Part shown: piece after piece, positions 1 through 8,896 of the stretch
Position numbering within the stretch: position 1 is the first letter of the stretch
Layout: each line of letters opens with the position of its first letter
Assembly: GCF_023276355.1 (NCBI RefSeq)
Contig: NZ_JALLPL010000002.1
Location: 62,001-126,000, forward strand
Origin: Haloplanus sp. XH21
GTDB taxonomy: Archaea; Halobacteriota; Halobacteria; Halobacteriales; Haloferacaceae
Length of the DNA stretch: 64,000 bases
Direction: 5' to 3'
Notes under the pieces: generated by a model
Databases searched by the model: none
What the model saw: only the letters and a program-made list of their open reading frames with translations
Told to the model about the DNA's origin: nothing
Program-made: the position numbers and the translations under genes

Positions 1-599
1 TCGCAAACGAAATCGGCAAGGACCACGTTCTGGGTGGTGTGGCCTACATTTTCTCTACCCTCTCCGAACCCGGAGTTGTCACACACTCGAGTGGGCCGGC
101 ACGGCTCATCTTCGGCGAACTGGATGGAACGCGAAGTGACCGAGCACAGCGATTCTTGGATCTTTGTGAACAGAGCGAAATCGAGGCGGAGCTATCCACG
201 GAGATCCGGAAGAACCTGTGGACGAAGTTTGCGTTCATCTGTGCACAGGCGGGGATGACGGCGACGGCAAGGTGTCCTATAGGGCAAATCCGTAACACCC
301 CTGAATCCTGGGCGATGTACGAACGGCTCCTGCGAGAGGTCATCACGGTTGCGAACGCTACAGGTGTCGAGCTCTCGGACGAGGTTGCCGACCGCTGGCT
401 GTCGTTTGCGACCGAACTCGATCCAGATTCGTACTCCTCACTCCACCACGATCTCGTCCACGGAAACAGAACCGAACTGGAGGCCTTTCAGGGGACTGTC
501 GTCGACTACGCGGATCAGCAGGACGTAGCAGTTCCCGCTACGGAGGCGGTGTATGCGGTACTCAAACCACAGCACGACCGAAACCTGAGCAAATCCTAA
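1..599 (+). CDS. Ketopantoate reductase-like protein, C-terminal part (cut by window start)
   Basis: The reading frame is open from base 3, so the gene begins outside the window; no start codon is assigned. About 198 residues are visible. They match the C-terminal helical domain of the ApbA/PanE family: an early HSSGPARLIFGELDG segment, a helix with LWTKFAF carrying the lysine expected in this family, and a late TELEAFQG...VPATEAVYAVLK segment. PanE enzymes reduce 2-dehydropantoate with NADPH in the cytosol. Many haloarchaeal homologues sit in catabolic clusters and act on other 2-keto acids, so the exact substrate is open. It is followed by a 200-base gap and then a RidA gene. Confidence 0.8.
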   Translation, partial: ANEIGKDHVLGGVAYIFSTLSEPGVVTHSSGPARLIFGELDGTRSDRAQRFLDLCEQSEIEAELSTEIRKNLWTKFAFICAQAGMTATARCPIGQIRNTPESWAMYERLLREVITVANATGVELSDEVADRWLSFATELDPDSYSSLHHDLVHGNRTELEAFQGTVVDYADQQDVAVPATEAVYAVLKPQHDRNLSKS

Positions 600-799
600 A
601 GGGGCCTTCGTAAGTAATTGCACTCCTGATCGTACGCAGTCCAACCAGGTGTGCCATTAATTCCGAACGCTACTATAACGACCTCGGATGGCCTGTTTTC
701 GAGGCGCACGGCTAATCATCAGAGATTTGTGGGATAGTGTATCCTTCTCCACACATAGGGGAAAATTGAATAGGGCCTGGGATGTTATGGCTTTCACCG

Positions 800-1240
800 A
801 TGAAGAAAATGCTCCTCAATCCTAAGGAAGGACAGGTAGACTCGGACACTGGGCCCCAGTGGGCGGACCACGATACTGCCTATTCGCGCGGCGTCGTCGT
901 GCAGGGCGACGGCTACAAACGCTTGTTCCTCACGGGCATCTGTTCGGAGAAGGACGGGGTAGAAGCACAGACACGGGACATACTACAACAGATCGAGGCG
1001 GAACTCGAGAATCTCGATGGCGGGATGGAGGATATCGTACGCGTACGCGTATTCGTGAGTAAGCCGAACATGGACGAACAGACTCTCGAAACAATTCACG
1101 ACATCCGGAACGAGTTCTTCGTTCAGGAACATCTGCCGGCCAGCACGCTCATCGAAATCGAAGACCTAGTGCGGGACCGGTATCTTGTCGAAATCGATGC
1201 TGATGCTGTTATCCCGGACGACGGCTGGGACATTGAGTAA
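800..1240 (+). CDS. RidA family protein, copy 1 (no catalytic Arg)
   Basis: A 146-residue YjgF/YER057c/UK114-fold protein. The start at 800 (MKKMLLNPKEG) is chosen over 782 because the paralogue at 7174 begins the same way. RidA proteins are cytosolic trimers that hydrolyse reactive imines/enamines released by PLP enzymes or amino acid oxidoreductases. The motif that normally reads PAR (the Arg binds the substrate carboxylate) reads PAS at residues 113-115, so this copy belongs to a Rid subgroup without the canonical Arg and its chemistry is uncertain. It ends DADAVIPDDGW, shared with the copy at 7174. The OFA-type transporter lies 220 bases downstream. Confidence 0.85.
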   Translation: MKKMLLNPKEGQVDSDTGPQWADHDTAYSRGVVVQGDGYKRLFLTGICSEKDGVEAQTRDILQQIEAELENLDGGMEDIVRVRVFVSKPNMDEQTLETIHDIRNEFFVQEHLPASTLIEIEDLVRDRYLVEIDADAVIPDDGWDIE

Positions 1241-1461
1241 TTGTAACACGTTCACCAGGGTATTGGGCCACGCTGGGCGATCATCGGTCCCAACCTTGTC
1301 CGTTCAAGGTGTTCGGAAGTGGATGATGCAACGGATTCACTGTCGGGTGACCACCGATAGGATGACCTTCACGGAGGACCACGCACGAACGTTGTCGGGC
1401 AGACGATGACGCGTACAGGACGGATGGCATCGCGCATATCTTACCTACCCGACCGACATCG

Positions 1462-2709
1462 ATGAACTATCCGAGCCGCCCGTCACCGTACTTCCGATGG
1501 CTACTCGTGGTCGTCGCAGCGGCGATTTTTGGTGTTTCGGGTACCTACCAGTTCGTCTGGTCAACCATTCGGCCCGAACTCGGAATTCGAATCGGCGCGT
1601 CTGAAGCCGGTGTCGGGACCGTTTTCACGCTGTTCATTATCGCACAGGTACTCAGCCAGTTCCCTGCCGGCTGGATTCGTGATCGGTTCGGTCCCCGTCT
1701 CCCGCTTCTTGTGGGTGGAATCGGGCTCGGGGCCGGCTACATCGGACTGGCACAGGCGGGGTCCGTTTTCGAGGCGTATCTCTTCTACACAGCTGGGGGG
1801 ATCGGATCGGGAATGGTGTATGTCGTCGCAATCAATACTCCGGTGAAGTGGTTCGACAAGCGGCGAGGGCTTGCCACCGGTATCGTGGGTCTGATGTACG
1901 GCGGTCTGAGCGTCGTTCTCATCCCCTACATTCGACGTGGAGTCGTAACCGGTTTCGAGAATACCGTCAGTATGTTGGGCGTCGGAGCTGGCGTCACGTG
2001 TCTCTTGGCCGTCCTCATCTTGCGGGATCCTCGTGAGGAAGAGTCGACGTCCGAAAATACGTCGGAACCTCCGGTGGACGATTCTGACAACCGTCCGAAA
2101 ACCCCGGAGTCGACGGCGGACCTCGACTCTTTTACGTGGTCCGAGATGATTCGCACCTGGCAGTTCTGGCTACTTTATCTGGTCTTCATCGTTGTGAATG
2201 GTGTCGGATTGATGCTCATCAGCAAGATTGTGGGTTTTGCGTCCGGGATCGGTCTCTCAACCACGACAGGGGTCAGAGCTGCTTCGTTGATCGCCCTCGC
2301 CGATGGCCTCGGCATCGTCGTCGGTGGGTGGTTCTCCGATTACTTGGGACGGGAACGAACGACGATGATTACGTTGACGATGTGTGGCATCTCTCTAGCG
2401 GGAAGCGTTCTCGTTGGATGGATGGGACACAGCGAGCTGTTCGTCGTCCTCGTCGCTGTTGCGGCATTCTTCAGGAGCCCTGTATTCGCTATCTTCCCGG
2501 CGCTCATTGGGGAATACTACGGACTATCCCGCTCGTCTCAAAACTACGCTGCCCTGTTTTCGGGGAAACTCTGGGGAGGCGTCATCGGCGGGACGGTGGC
2601 GAGCGTACTGATCGTGTCGTTCGGCTGGTTGCTAGTGTTTCTGACCGGTGCGGTGTTGCTGATTACCTCTGGAATCGCCACGTACTTTCTGCATCCGATT
2701 TCGACGTAG
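1462..2709 (+). CDS. OFA-type MFS transporter (carboxylate carrier-like)
   Basis: A 415-residue twelve-helix major facilitator. The GWIRDRFGPR loop after helix 2 is the MFS signature. The NTPVKWFDKRRGLATGIV stretch (about residues 127-144) is typical of the oxalate/formate antiporter subgroup. A charged cytosolic loop rich in Glu/Asp/Ser (about residues 190-220) separates the two halves. Members exchange small carboxylates across the cytoplasmic membrane, but the substrate cannot be read from sequence. Its place between RidA genes and a sodium:solute symporter suggests uptake or export of a substrate or product of the local pathway. Confidence 0.85.
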   Translation: MNYPSRPSPYFRWLLVVVAAAIFGVSGTYQFVWSTIRPELGIRIGASEAGVGTVFTLFIIAQVLSQFPAGWIRDRFGPRLPLLVGGIGLGAGYIGLAQAGSVFEAYLFYTAGGIGSGMVYVVAINTPVKWFDKRRGLATGIVGLMYGGLSVVLIPYIRRGVVTGFENTVSMLGVGAGVTCLLAVLILRDPREEESTSENTSEPPVDDSDNRPKTPESTADLDSFTWSEMIRTWQFWLLYLVFIVVNGVGLMLISKIVGFASGIGLSTTTGVRAASLIALADGLGIVVGGWFSDYLGRERTTMITLTMCGISLAGSVLVGWMGHSELFVVLVAVAAFFRSPVFAIFPALIGEYYGLSRSSQNYAALFSGKLWGGVIGGTVASVLIVSFGWLLVFLTGAVLLITSGIATYFLHPIST

Positions 2710-3144
2710 GCCGTCGATCGCTACACTCAGTGGACATGTTGTCGCGGGGTACCGATGCGGTTTCGGGATGGTCGCACGTACCGCGCCCTGTAGTCGCCAC
2801 GTGATGCAACACCGATACGGCATCGACCTGTACTGAGTTTCTATGGCGCCCCTGTGTCCCGTCTGCCATGAGCCGACTCGCTTGGAGACGGTAGTCTTGC
2901 TGCCGTGCTCTCGGGAAAGTAGAACTTTCCCGGTCGTGCAAAGACGCGACCCGAAGGGATGCGTGAAACGCGGGCTAGTATAGGAGAGACGACGGGACCG
3001 ATGCGATGGCCCCGACGCGGCACCCCGACATTGGCGAATAGAGGGTTTCAAGGTGTCTATGGCCTACTAATCCGCAGTTTACCCACTCCAAACAGAATCC
3101 TGAAACCACCCAAACAGATAAGTGAATGGAATATATTCCAGTAG
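2710..3144. other. 435-base gap with one hairpin
   Basis: No convincing coding sequence on either strand. A perfect hairpin lies at 2912-2932: arms CGGGAAAG and CTTTCCCG of eight bases with a five-base loop, about 200 bases after the MFS stop. It is rather far from the stop for a simple terminator and could belong to a small RNA or a degraded region. The 60 bases before 3145 are AT-rich (GGAATATATTCC at about 3128) and probably hold the symporter promoter. Confidence 0.4.
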
Positions 3145-3393
3145 ATGACGACAATGCAAGACAATACCATACGGGTAATACTGAACAGTCTGTTCGTGTT
3201 CCTTTCCGTGCTGGTTCTGTGGCCAGGAGCAGTGGCCATGAAAGACATTCAGGCAACCGTCTTCAACTGGCCGTTTTTCGCGTTCTGGGAGGTTATCGTT
3301 GGTCCACTCCTGCTGATCGCACTCTTTATAATAAACAGCGAGTGGCGGATTCGGAACGACAAGCAACTTGCAGAGACAGGTGGTGAACAATAA
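3145..3393 (+). CDS. Small membrane partner of the sodium:solute symporter
   Basis: An 82-residue protein with two hydrophobic helices (about residues 10-30 and 42-63) and a hydrophilic tail SEWRIRNDKQLAETGGEQ. The stop codon overlaps the start of the symporter gene by one base (TAATG), so the two are translationally coupled. Short two-helix proteins (DUF3311-like) often precede SSS-family symporters and are thought to act as accessory subunits. The function here is inferred from size, topology and coupling. The start is ATG 3145; ATG 3154 is an alternative. Confidence 0.7.
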   Translation: MTTMQDNTIRVILNSLFVFLSVLVLWPGAVAMKDIQATVFNWPFFAFWEVIVGPLLLIALFIINSEWRIRNDKQLAETGGEQ

Positions 3394-4928
3394 TGGCGTT
3401 CAATCAGGTACTGTCCACGGCGATCATCGTACTGTACATCCTCGGCTCGCTCATGATCGGTATCTATGCGTGGCGAGGGCAGACAGAAAGCACCCTCAAT
3501 TCTTACCTATCGAGCGACCGCAAGATCAATTGGTTCGTCGGGTTCTTCTCCACCGGGGCCAGCCAGTTCACTGCGTTGGCGTTTATGGGCTTCGTCGCCT
3601 TTTATTTCAACTTCGGCATCGCCGGCTGGATCGCCGTCTTCATCGGATACGTCACGTTCTATATCGGAACGTTCTGGGCGCTTGCAGGGCGGACGTGGAA
3701 GATTGGCCGAAAATATGGCCATCTGACGCCGAGTGACACCGTCCGAGACTTCTACGATAGCCCGCTGCTGGGAATGATCGTTGCTATCGGACTGATCATC
3801 GCGGTGATTCCGTACCTCCAGCTGCAGTTTACCGGAATCGGAATCATCTTCGAACTCGGTACTGGTGGGATGATCTCTGCGATTGTAGGTTCCATCTTTG
3901 TACTGGTTGTCATCGCGATATACACCTGGCTCGGCGGTCTGAAGTCGGTGGCATGGGTCGACACGTTCCAGGGTGTCTTGCTCGTCGGTGCTGCCTTCTT
4001 AGGTGGCCTGAGTATTTTCTTCCTAGTCGGCGGTGGTTCCGGCGAGGCCTGGTCAACGATACTCTCTAACACACCCAACTTCACGAACATCCCCGACCCG
4101 ACGGGAACGTGGAACTGGCCGCGGATCATGACATGGACGTCGGTTGTCATGCTTGGCTGGATTTTCCATCCGCACATCTGGCTCCGCATTCACTCCTTCG
4201 AGAGCGGCCACGCTGCCGAACGGCTCGCTCCCGTTATGGCCGTCCTGCAGTACCTCATCCAGTTGGGCGGGTTCTTCCTTGTATTGGCTGGAGCGATCCG
4301 GTTTGCAGGCTCTCCCCCGGATCAATTCGTCCTGCGAATGTACCGTGAATTCTTCCCGACGGTCCTGTTCAGCATCGTGGCCGCAGCCGGGCTGGCAGCC
4401 ATGATGTCCAGCGTGAGTAGCCAGTGTCACGGAATCGCTGCCGTCGTCGCGCGTGACATAACGAGACAGTTCAAGCCGGACTGGAAGGACAGCAAACACC
4501 TACTCACCGCGCGCATCACGATGGTGGTGGCGCTTATCGCGGCGTTCCTGCTCAGCCTAGCGGATATTCCGTTCCTGCTTACGAGCGGTGCTGCCGCCGC
4601 TGCGTTGGCTGCATCCCTGGTGCTTCCACAGATCACCGCCGCGCTTTACAGCTGGGAGTGGACGACCAAAGAGGGGGCAATCGCCGGTAGTTTGCTCGGC
4701 GGTTCGACTGCACTCGCCTTCCTCGTCGTTCCGGGCCTTTCGCTTCCGTACAATATGTACGGTCCATTCGCTGGCTTGGTTACCAACATCTTGCTCTTCA
4801 CGGTGGTTAGTCTGGCCACTTCATCCACCTCTGGCCGCTCCGATGACTTCGAACAAACCACCCACGAGTCGATGGCACAGCTGGAAGACGAGTATCGTGA
4901 GGGAGAGTCGATCGTTGCAGACGATTGA
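3393..4928 (+). CDS. Sodium:solute symporter family protein
   Basis: A 511-residue SSS (solute:sodium symporter) membrane protein with about thirteen helices. Supporting features are the long N-terminal YLSSDRKINWFVGFFSTGASQFTA segment (ATG 3393 start), GLKSVAWVDTFQGVLL after helix 5, and AGLAAMMSSVSSQCHG in the helix 8 area, where SSS proteins bind sodium. The C-terminus is a charged acidic tail. It would import an organic solute driven by sodium, which suits a halophile. The 1-base overlap with the preceding gene shows co-expression. It is the likely importer of the 1-13 kb catabolic cluster; the substrate is unknown. Confidence 0.85.
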   Translation: MAFNQVLSTAIIVLYILGSLMIGIYAWRGQTESTLNSYLSSDRKINWFVGFFSTGASQFTALAFMGFVAFYFNFGIAGWIAVFIGYVTFYIGTFWALAGRTWKIGRKYGHLTPSDTVRDFYDSPLLGMIVAIGLIIAVIPYLQLQFTGIGIIFELGTGGMISAIVGSIFVLVVIAIYTWLGGLKSVAWVDTFQGVLLVGAAFLGGLSIFFLVGGGSGEAWSTILSNTPNFTNIPDPTGTWNWPRIMTWTSVVMLGWIFHPHIWLRIHSFESGHAAERLAPVMAVLQYLIQLGGFFLVLAGAIRFAGSPPDQFVLRMYREFFPTVLFSIVAAAGLAAMMSSVSSQCHGIAAVVARDITRQFKPDWKDSKHLLTARITMVVALIAAFLLSLADIPFLLTSGAAAAALAASLVLPQITAALYSWEWTTKEGAIAGSLLGGSTALAFLVVPGLSLPYNMYGPFAGLVTNILLFTVVSLATSSTSGRSDDFEQTTHESMAQLEDEYREGESIVADD

Positions 4929-5184
4929 GTGAGTGCCGTATCACGAGGTACTTCTTTTTTCGCTGGTTCCGGAGACCGACACAGTGCGGCGACTCTGCTC
5001 CGCATGAGGAGCAAGTTATTATACGGTGATCGAGCCAACCGACAGTCGGATGGAGCTGGGTTCAGCTCGCTCGAACGCCGGAATCAGCGCTCATCCTTTC
5101 CACTGGCCGTTTCCCTCGAGTGTGCATCAAGTCCATGGCAATCACCACCACAACCCTTATTGTGACACAAACTCAAGGAGAACC

Positions 5185-6267
5185 ATGAGCGAAGTAGATC
5201 ATGAATCCCTTGCTGAGTACCTTGAAGCAGAAGAATCCGAGTTACTCGAAGAGGTTGAGGGGAAGGAAGGGGCCGTAAACAAAGGCTCACACAACAACAA
5301 ATCCAGGCGAGTTGCCGCTCTCCTGCGGAAACACGACAATCAGAAGATCGTCCAATCGCCCCACCAGGCCGAACACCTACTCCAGCAGGATGTCGATGTC
5401 GTTGTTCACATGGGCTGTCACTCGATTCAAACGCCCCATATTGTCGATGGCACCATGGATATCCTCGAGTCGCTCGGCATGACGACCGTCCCACTTGGTG
5501 GATTCAACAACTGTTGCGGTATTCTCGACTTCCAGAACGGAGATGTCGAAACGGCCCAGAGCGTCGACGACAACCGGTTCCGGAACATTGAGGCGTTCGA
5601 TCCAGACTACGCCATCACGGAGTGCACCTCCTGTTTCGCCACCTCCGACAAACTCTCGATGGGGTATCGTGACCCTGACGGCTATGAATTCACGTCCATG
5701 ATCGAATTCCTCCACGACCGCCGGGAACAGCTCCGCGAGATGGCCGAAGTCACCGACCCCGTTACTATCGCGCTCCACGATCATTACGACGGGTTCGATT
5801 GGACCCCCATCGATGAGGCCCATATGGCTCGTGAACTCTTCGAGACCCTTCCGGGCGTCGAAATCGTCGAAATGGAACACACTCTCGAGGATGGGCTCCC
5901 TTGTAACTTCTACAGCGATCTCTCACAGTGGGAGTACGACGACCTCACCGAGCAGGTCTACCAGGAAGCAGCCGACGCCGGTGCCGACCTTCTCATCAAC
6001 TTCTGGCACGCTTGCCACCGCAACATGGTCGTCTACGACCCACACTTCCCACTCGAAACCCGAAACTACGCGAACTTCATCGGCGAGCGTCTCGGATTCG
6101 AGTACCGCGATATCACTAAGGAGTACAAACTCGCCGCGCGCAACGGCAAAATCGACGCCATCCTGAACGATGCAGCCCCCGTCCTCGAGGCCAACGGGAT
6201 CAGCGATTCCGAAGCGAGGTCCATCATCAGGGAGGATCTCGCACCACAGCAAGACAAGGGCTGTTAG
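5185..6267 (+). CDS. CCG-domain (HdrB/GlpC/LutA-like) iron-sulfur protein
   Basis: A 360-residue cytosolic protein. The start at 5185 is supported by an AAGGAG ribosome-binding site at 5175-5180; the frame is open upstream but shows no homologous sequence. The first half has a full CCG cysteine set: Cys78, Cys110-Cys111-Gly, Cys147 and Cys150 (CTSC). The second half has only relics: LHDHYDG where a cysteine is usual, Cys240 (LPCNF) and Cys277 (WHACH). CCG domains bind a 4Fe-4S cluster and pass electrons in heterodisulfide reductases, anaerobic glycerol-3-phosphate dehydrogenase and lactate oxidase. No HdrC- or flavoprotein-type partner lies next to it. It probably serves a dehydrogenase of the local pathway. 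Confidence 0.75.
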   Translation: MSEVDHESLAEYLEAEESELLEEVEGKEGAVNKGSHNNKSRRVAALLRKHDNQKIVQSPHQAEHLLQQDVDVVVHMGCHSIQTPHIVDGTMDILESLGMTTVPLGGFNNCCGILDFQNGDVETAQSVDDNRFRNIEAFDPDYAITECTSCFATSDKLSMGYRDPDGYEFTSMIEFLHDRREQLREMAEVTDPVTIALHDHYDGFDWTPIDEAHMARELFETLPGVEIVEMEHTLEDGLPCNFYSDLSQWEYDDLTEQVYQEAADAGADLLINFWHACHRNMVVYDPHFPLETRNYANFIGERLGFEYRDITKEYKLAARNGKIDAILNDAAPVLEANGISDSEARSIIREDLAPQQDKGC

Positions 6268-6401
6268 GTCTCATTGTATCCGCGTCAATCGACGATGGTG
6301 GCTTCTGGACGGTCACGCCACGGTTCGGATCAACACAGGGGAAATTACGAAGATGAGTTGACCGAAAACGCACGCAAAAAATGCGGCCACTGTCGACGGG
6401 C

Positions 6402-6788
6402 TCAGAGGACGACTATCGCATCTATCTCGACGAGCAGATCGATTTCGAAGACGTCGGCTAGTTCACCGACCTCAAACGCGCTCCGCGCCGGGAATGGTTC
6501 GGATACGTACTCGCTGTACGTTTCGTTCACCGTTGCGAAGTCGTCGATATCATCGAGGTACACCGTCGCTTTAAGCACGTTATCGAACGATGTTCCAGCG
6601 GCTTGGAGTATCCGGTCAAGGTTATCGAGCGTCTGTTTGGTCTGTTCGCGGATGTCGTCACTCACCACGGAACCAGTTTCGGGATCGATGGGAACCTGTC
6701 CGGAGACGTACAGCGCCCCATCGTGTGCGATCGCCTGTGAGAACGGGTAATCGAGAAGCGGTGCTAACTCCGTTTTGATCTCTTCCAT
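6402..6788 (-). CDS. RidA family protein, copy 2 (catalytic Arg present)
   Basis: A 128-residue RidA-fold protein starting at ATG 6788 (MEEIKTELAPLLDYPFSQAI); an upstream in-frame extension is not conserved. It keeps the canonical PAR motif (Arg102), so it can plausibly hydrolyse imines such as 2-aminoacrylate or iminoaspartate. YSEYVSEPFPARSAFEV is the family signature. It runs opposite to the copy at 7174 and shares a 385-base divergent promoter region with it. It converges with the CCG protein gene across 134 bases. Confidence 0.85.
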   Translation of the reverse strand: MEEIKTELAPLLDYPFSQAIAHDGALYVSGQVPIDPETGSVVSDDIREQTKQTLDNLDRILQAAGTSFDNVLKATVYLDDIDDFATVNETYSEYVSEPFPARSAFEVGELADVFEIDLLVEIDAIVVL

Positions 6789-7173
6789 AGAGGACGAACC
6801 GCACGAGGGAACATAAATGCTACCCAAGCGACGACGTGGCTTCCCTTGCATACTAGGAGACCGAGTCGGTTGACGAATTCGAGGTGATCATGACGGTAAC
6901 GACGGTCTCATTGCCTGTGAGACTCCAATTGTGTCGGTGGACAGTTCGCTGTGACCTATCGTGGTGGTCGGCAATCCTTGCGTATTGACGGATGCAGCCG
7001 TCGATATGTTGGTCGTCGCCCCTCGTGGTCTCGACGGCCAATCCGCATCATGGTTGGTCGGACTCGGTGTCAAATCCATTGAAGCCCCCTCAGTTGGGAA
7101 CTGCAACGCATGCGAATCGATCACACTATCCAAATTTTTTTGTTACGACCTTCCCTACTCGTAGGTGGCTCTA
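6789..7173. promoter_or_regulatory. Divergent promoter region between two RidA genes
   Basis: 385 bases without a supported gene between the minus-strand RidA (start 6788) and the plus-strand RidA (start 7174). The last 60 bases are AT-rich (a long A/T run at 7131-7141) and probably hold the promoter for the copy at 7174. The nine bases ACACTATCC at 7123-7131 occur in reverse complement (GGATAGTGT) at 732-740 upstream of RidA copy 1, a possible shared site. Confidence 0.4.
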
Positions 7174-7596
7174 ATGAAAAAAGAGATCGTTAACCCCGAA
7201 ACCGGAGAGTGGGCAGAGCACGATGTCGCGTACTCCGACGCCGTTGTAGTACACATGCCGGACGCAAAGCGGATGTTCATTTCGGGTGTCGCCGCCGAGG
7301 GTGACGACATCGAGACCCAGACACAGGCTACCCTCGAAAAGATCGAGGACATGCTGTCTGAGTTTGGAGGCGGGATGGAGGACGTCGTCCGTGTTCGCGT
7401 GTACATTAACAGGCCCGAGATGGATGAGGACAGCCTTGAAACCGTCCATGGCGTCCGTAGTGAATTCTTCGTCCAAGAACACCTGCCAGCCAGCACGCTT
7501 ATCGAGGTTGAGGACTTAGTCAGCGATGAGTTCCTCATCGAGATCGACGCCGACGCCGTTATCCCTGACGACGGCTGGGAGACTGAGCACGTGTAG
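7174..7596 (+). CDS. RidA family protein, copy 3 (no catalytic Arg)
   Basis: A 140-residue RidA-fold protein, close paralogue of the copy at 800 (shared GGMEDVVRVRV, EFFVQEHLPASTLIE and DADAVIPDDGW). The start at 7174 (MKKEIVNPETGEWAEHD) is preferred over ATG 7165. Like copy 1 it has PAS at residues 105-107 in place of PAR. The pair therefore looks like a duplicated Rid subfamily of its own, perhaps binding a substrate without a free carboxylate or working as a heteromer. It converges with the FAH-family gene. Confidence 0.85.
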   Translation: MKKEIVNPETGEWAEHDVAYSDAVVVHMPDAKRMFISGVAAEGDDIETQTQATLEKIEDMLSEFGGGMEDVVRVRVYINRPEMDEDSLETVHGVRSEFFVQEHLPASTLIEVEDLVSDEFLIEIDADAVIPDDGWETEHV

Positions 7597-7826
7597 GCCG
7601 ACCGTCACTGATTGCTCCAAAGATCGGCTCCTGTCAGTGGCCCCCCTTCACAGGGCGTATGAACGTCGGATCGGGGTCTCCGCTGCTAATGAGACAACTG
7701 TCTTGAGCCGTGTCTTCGGGGTATTGCGATCGGCGAGCCGTCGTGCCGCCGGTCCCACCCTGGTTCGGTTAGAAGTAGATGGGCGGACCGTAAACACGGC
7801 ACGTCGGTAATGGACGCGCAATCGAA

Positions 7827-8600
7827 CTAGAGGTCGGGCATGAACTCATGCTTGCCTTCTTCGACGGGCCCGTCGGCAATCACGTCGTGTTCCAGCGTGC
7901 CGACACCTTCGATCCGGATTTCTACTCGATCACCGTCGCTGAGAGCGCCGATTCCCGACGGCGTTCCGGTCGCGATAACATCGCCTGGTTCCAACGTGAT
8001 CAGCGACGTGATCTCCTCGATCAGTTCGGGGATCGAGAAGATGAGGTTGTCTATCGAGGAATGTTGTCTCGTCTCTCCGTTAACGCGGAGTTCGATGTCA
8101 GCATCATCCGGTACGTGCTCCGGGGATGCGACGACTGGCCCCATCGGTGCGGCGTTGTCGAAGGCCTTCCCCCGGACCCAGTTCTGTTCTTTCTCCTGAT
8201 CTTTCCTGTTCGAGAGGTCATTCAAACAGGTGTACCCAGCGACGACATCCATCGCCTGGTCGGCCTGGACGTTCCGACACTGTCGACTGATAACAACGCC
8301 GAGTTCGCATTCGTAATCGATTCGCTCTTTCCCCTTGGGTAGCGTGATAGTATCACCGTGGCCGGCCACTGTGTTCGGTGGTTTCAGAAACAGCAGGGGT
8401 CGGTCGGGGATGTCCGAATCGGTCTCCGCCGCGTGATCCGAATAATTCAGTCCCACACAAACGATCTTACTTGGTTCCGTTGGGGGGAGGATATCGACCT
8501 CGTCTGGATCGTAAGTCCCGTTCCCGAAAGCGATCGTTCCGTCTAACCACTCACCAGTCCGTACCATTCCTGCCGGATCTTTGAATCGAACTTTCCGCAT
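7827..8600 (-). CDS. Fumarylacetoacetate hydrolase (FAH) family protein
   Basis: A 257-residue FAH-fold enzyme. Metal ligands are visible: Glu97 and Glu99 in DYECELGVVI, and Asp128 in YTCLNDLSNRKDQ. The GKAFDNAAPMGP and IATGTPSGIGA segments line the active site. The family includes acylpyruvate hydrolases, oxaloacetate decarboxylases and 2-hydroxyhepta-dienedioate isomerases, all Mg/Mn-dependent enzymes on 2-keto acids. It is followed (upstream on the plus strand) by convergent RidA copy 3 and lies 296 bases after the AOR gene in the same direction. Near an aspartate dehydrogenase-like enzyme, action on an oxaloacetate-like keto acid is a reasonable guess. Confidence 0.85.
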   Translation of the reverse strand: MRKVRFKDPAGMVRTGEWLDGTIAFGNGTYDPDEVDILPPTEPSKIVCVGLNYSDHAAETDSDIPDRPLLFLKPPNTVAGHGDTITLPKGKERIDYECELGVVISRQCRNVQADQAMDVVAGYTCLNDLSNRKDQEKEQNWVRGKAFDNAAPMGPVVASPEHVPDDADIELRVNGETRQHSSIDNLIFSIPELIEEITSLITLEPGDVIATGTPSGIGALSDGDRVEIRIEGVGTLEHDVIADGPVEEGKHEFMPDL

Positions 8601-8896
8601 CGGTTACGTCTGCACGTCCGAGTAGTATAAACTTAATCAACAACACCGTCTTCCAGGCTCCGACTTCGGGAACCCGTATCGGTAGCAGAGCTATTCGCTC
8701 GGAGGGCGACCGTCTCGTTCCCCAGTGCGGTTGCATCGGTCGGAGTACGAATATTCCCACAGGTCTATCGGATTGTGGAATCCGATGACGGAACCAAACA
8801 CGAACCACCCCTTATGCCCGAAAAACATGCTCAATCGAGTTGATTTCGAACGTTGCAGTCGACCTTTGCTGTCCCTCGCTGTGATTATGGGCCGAT

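Noticed and set aside
2136-2804. Long frame on the plus strand overlapping the MFS gene
   Set aside because: Its composition is Arg/Cys/Trp-rich and non-acidic, as expected for a frame shadow in GC-rich haloarchaeal DNA.
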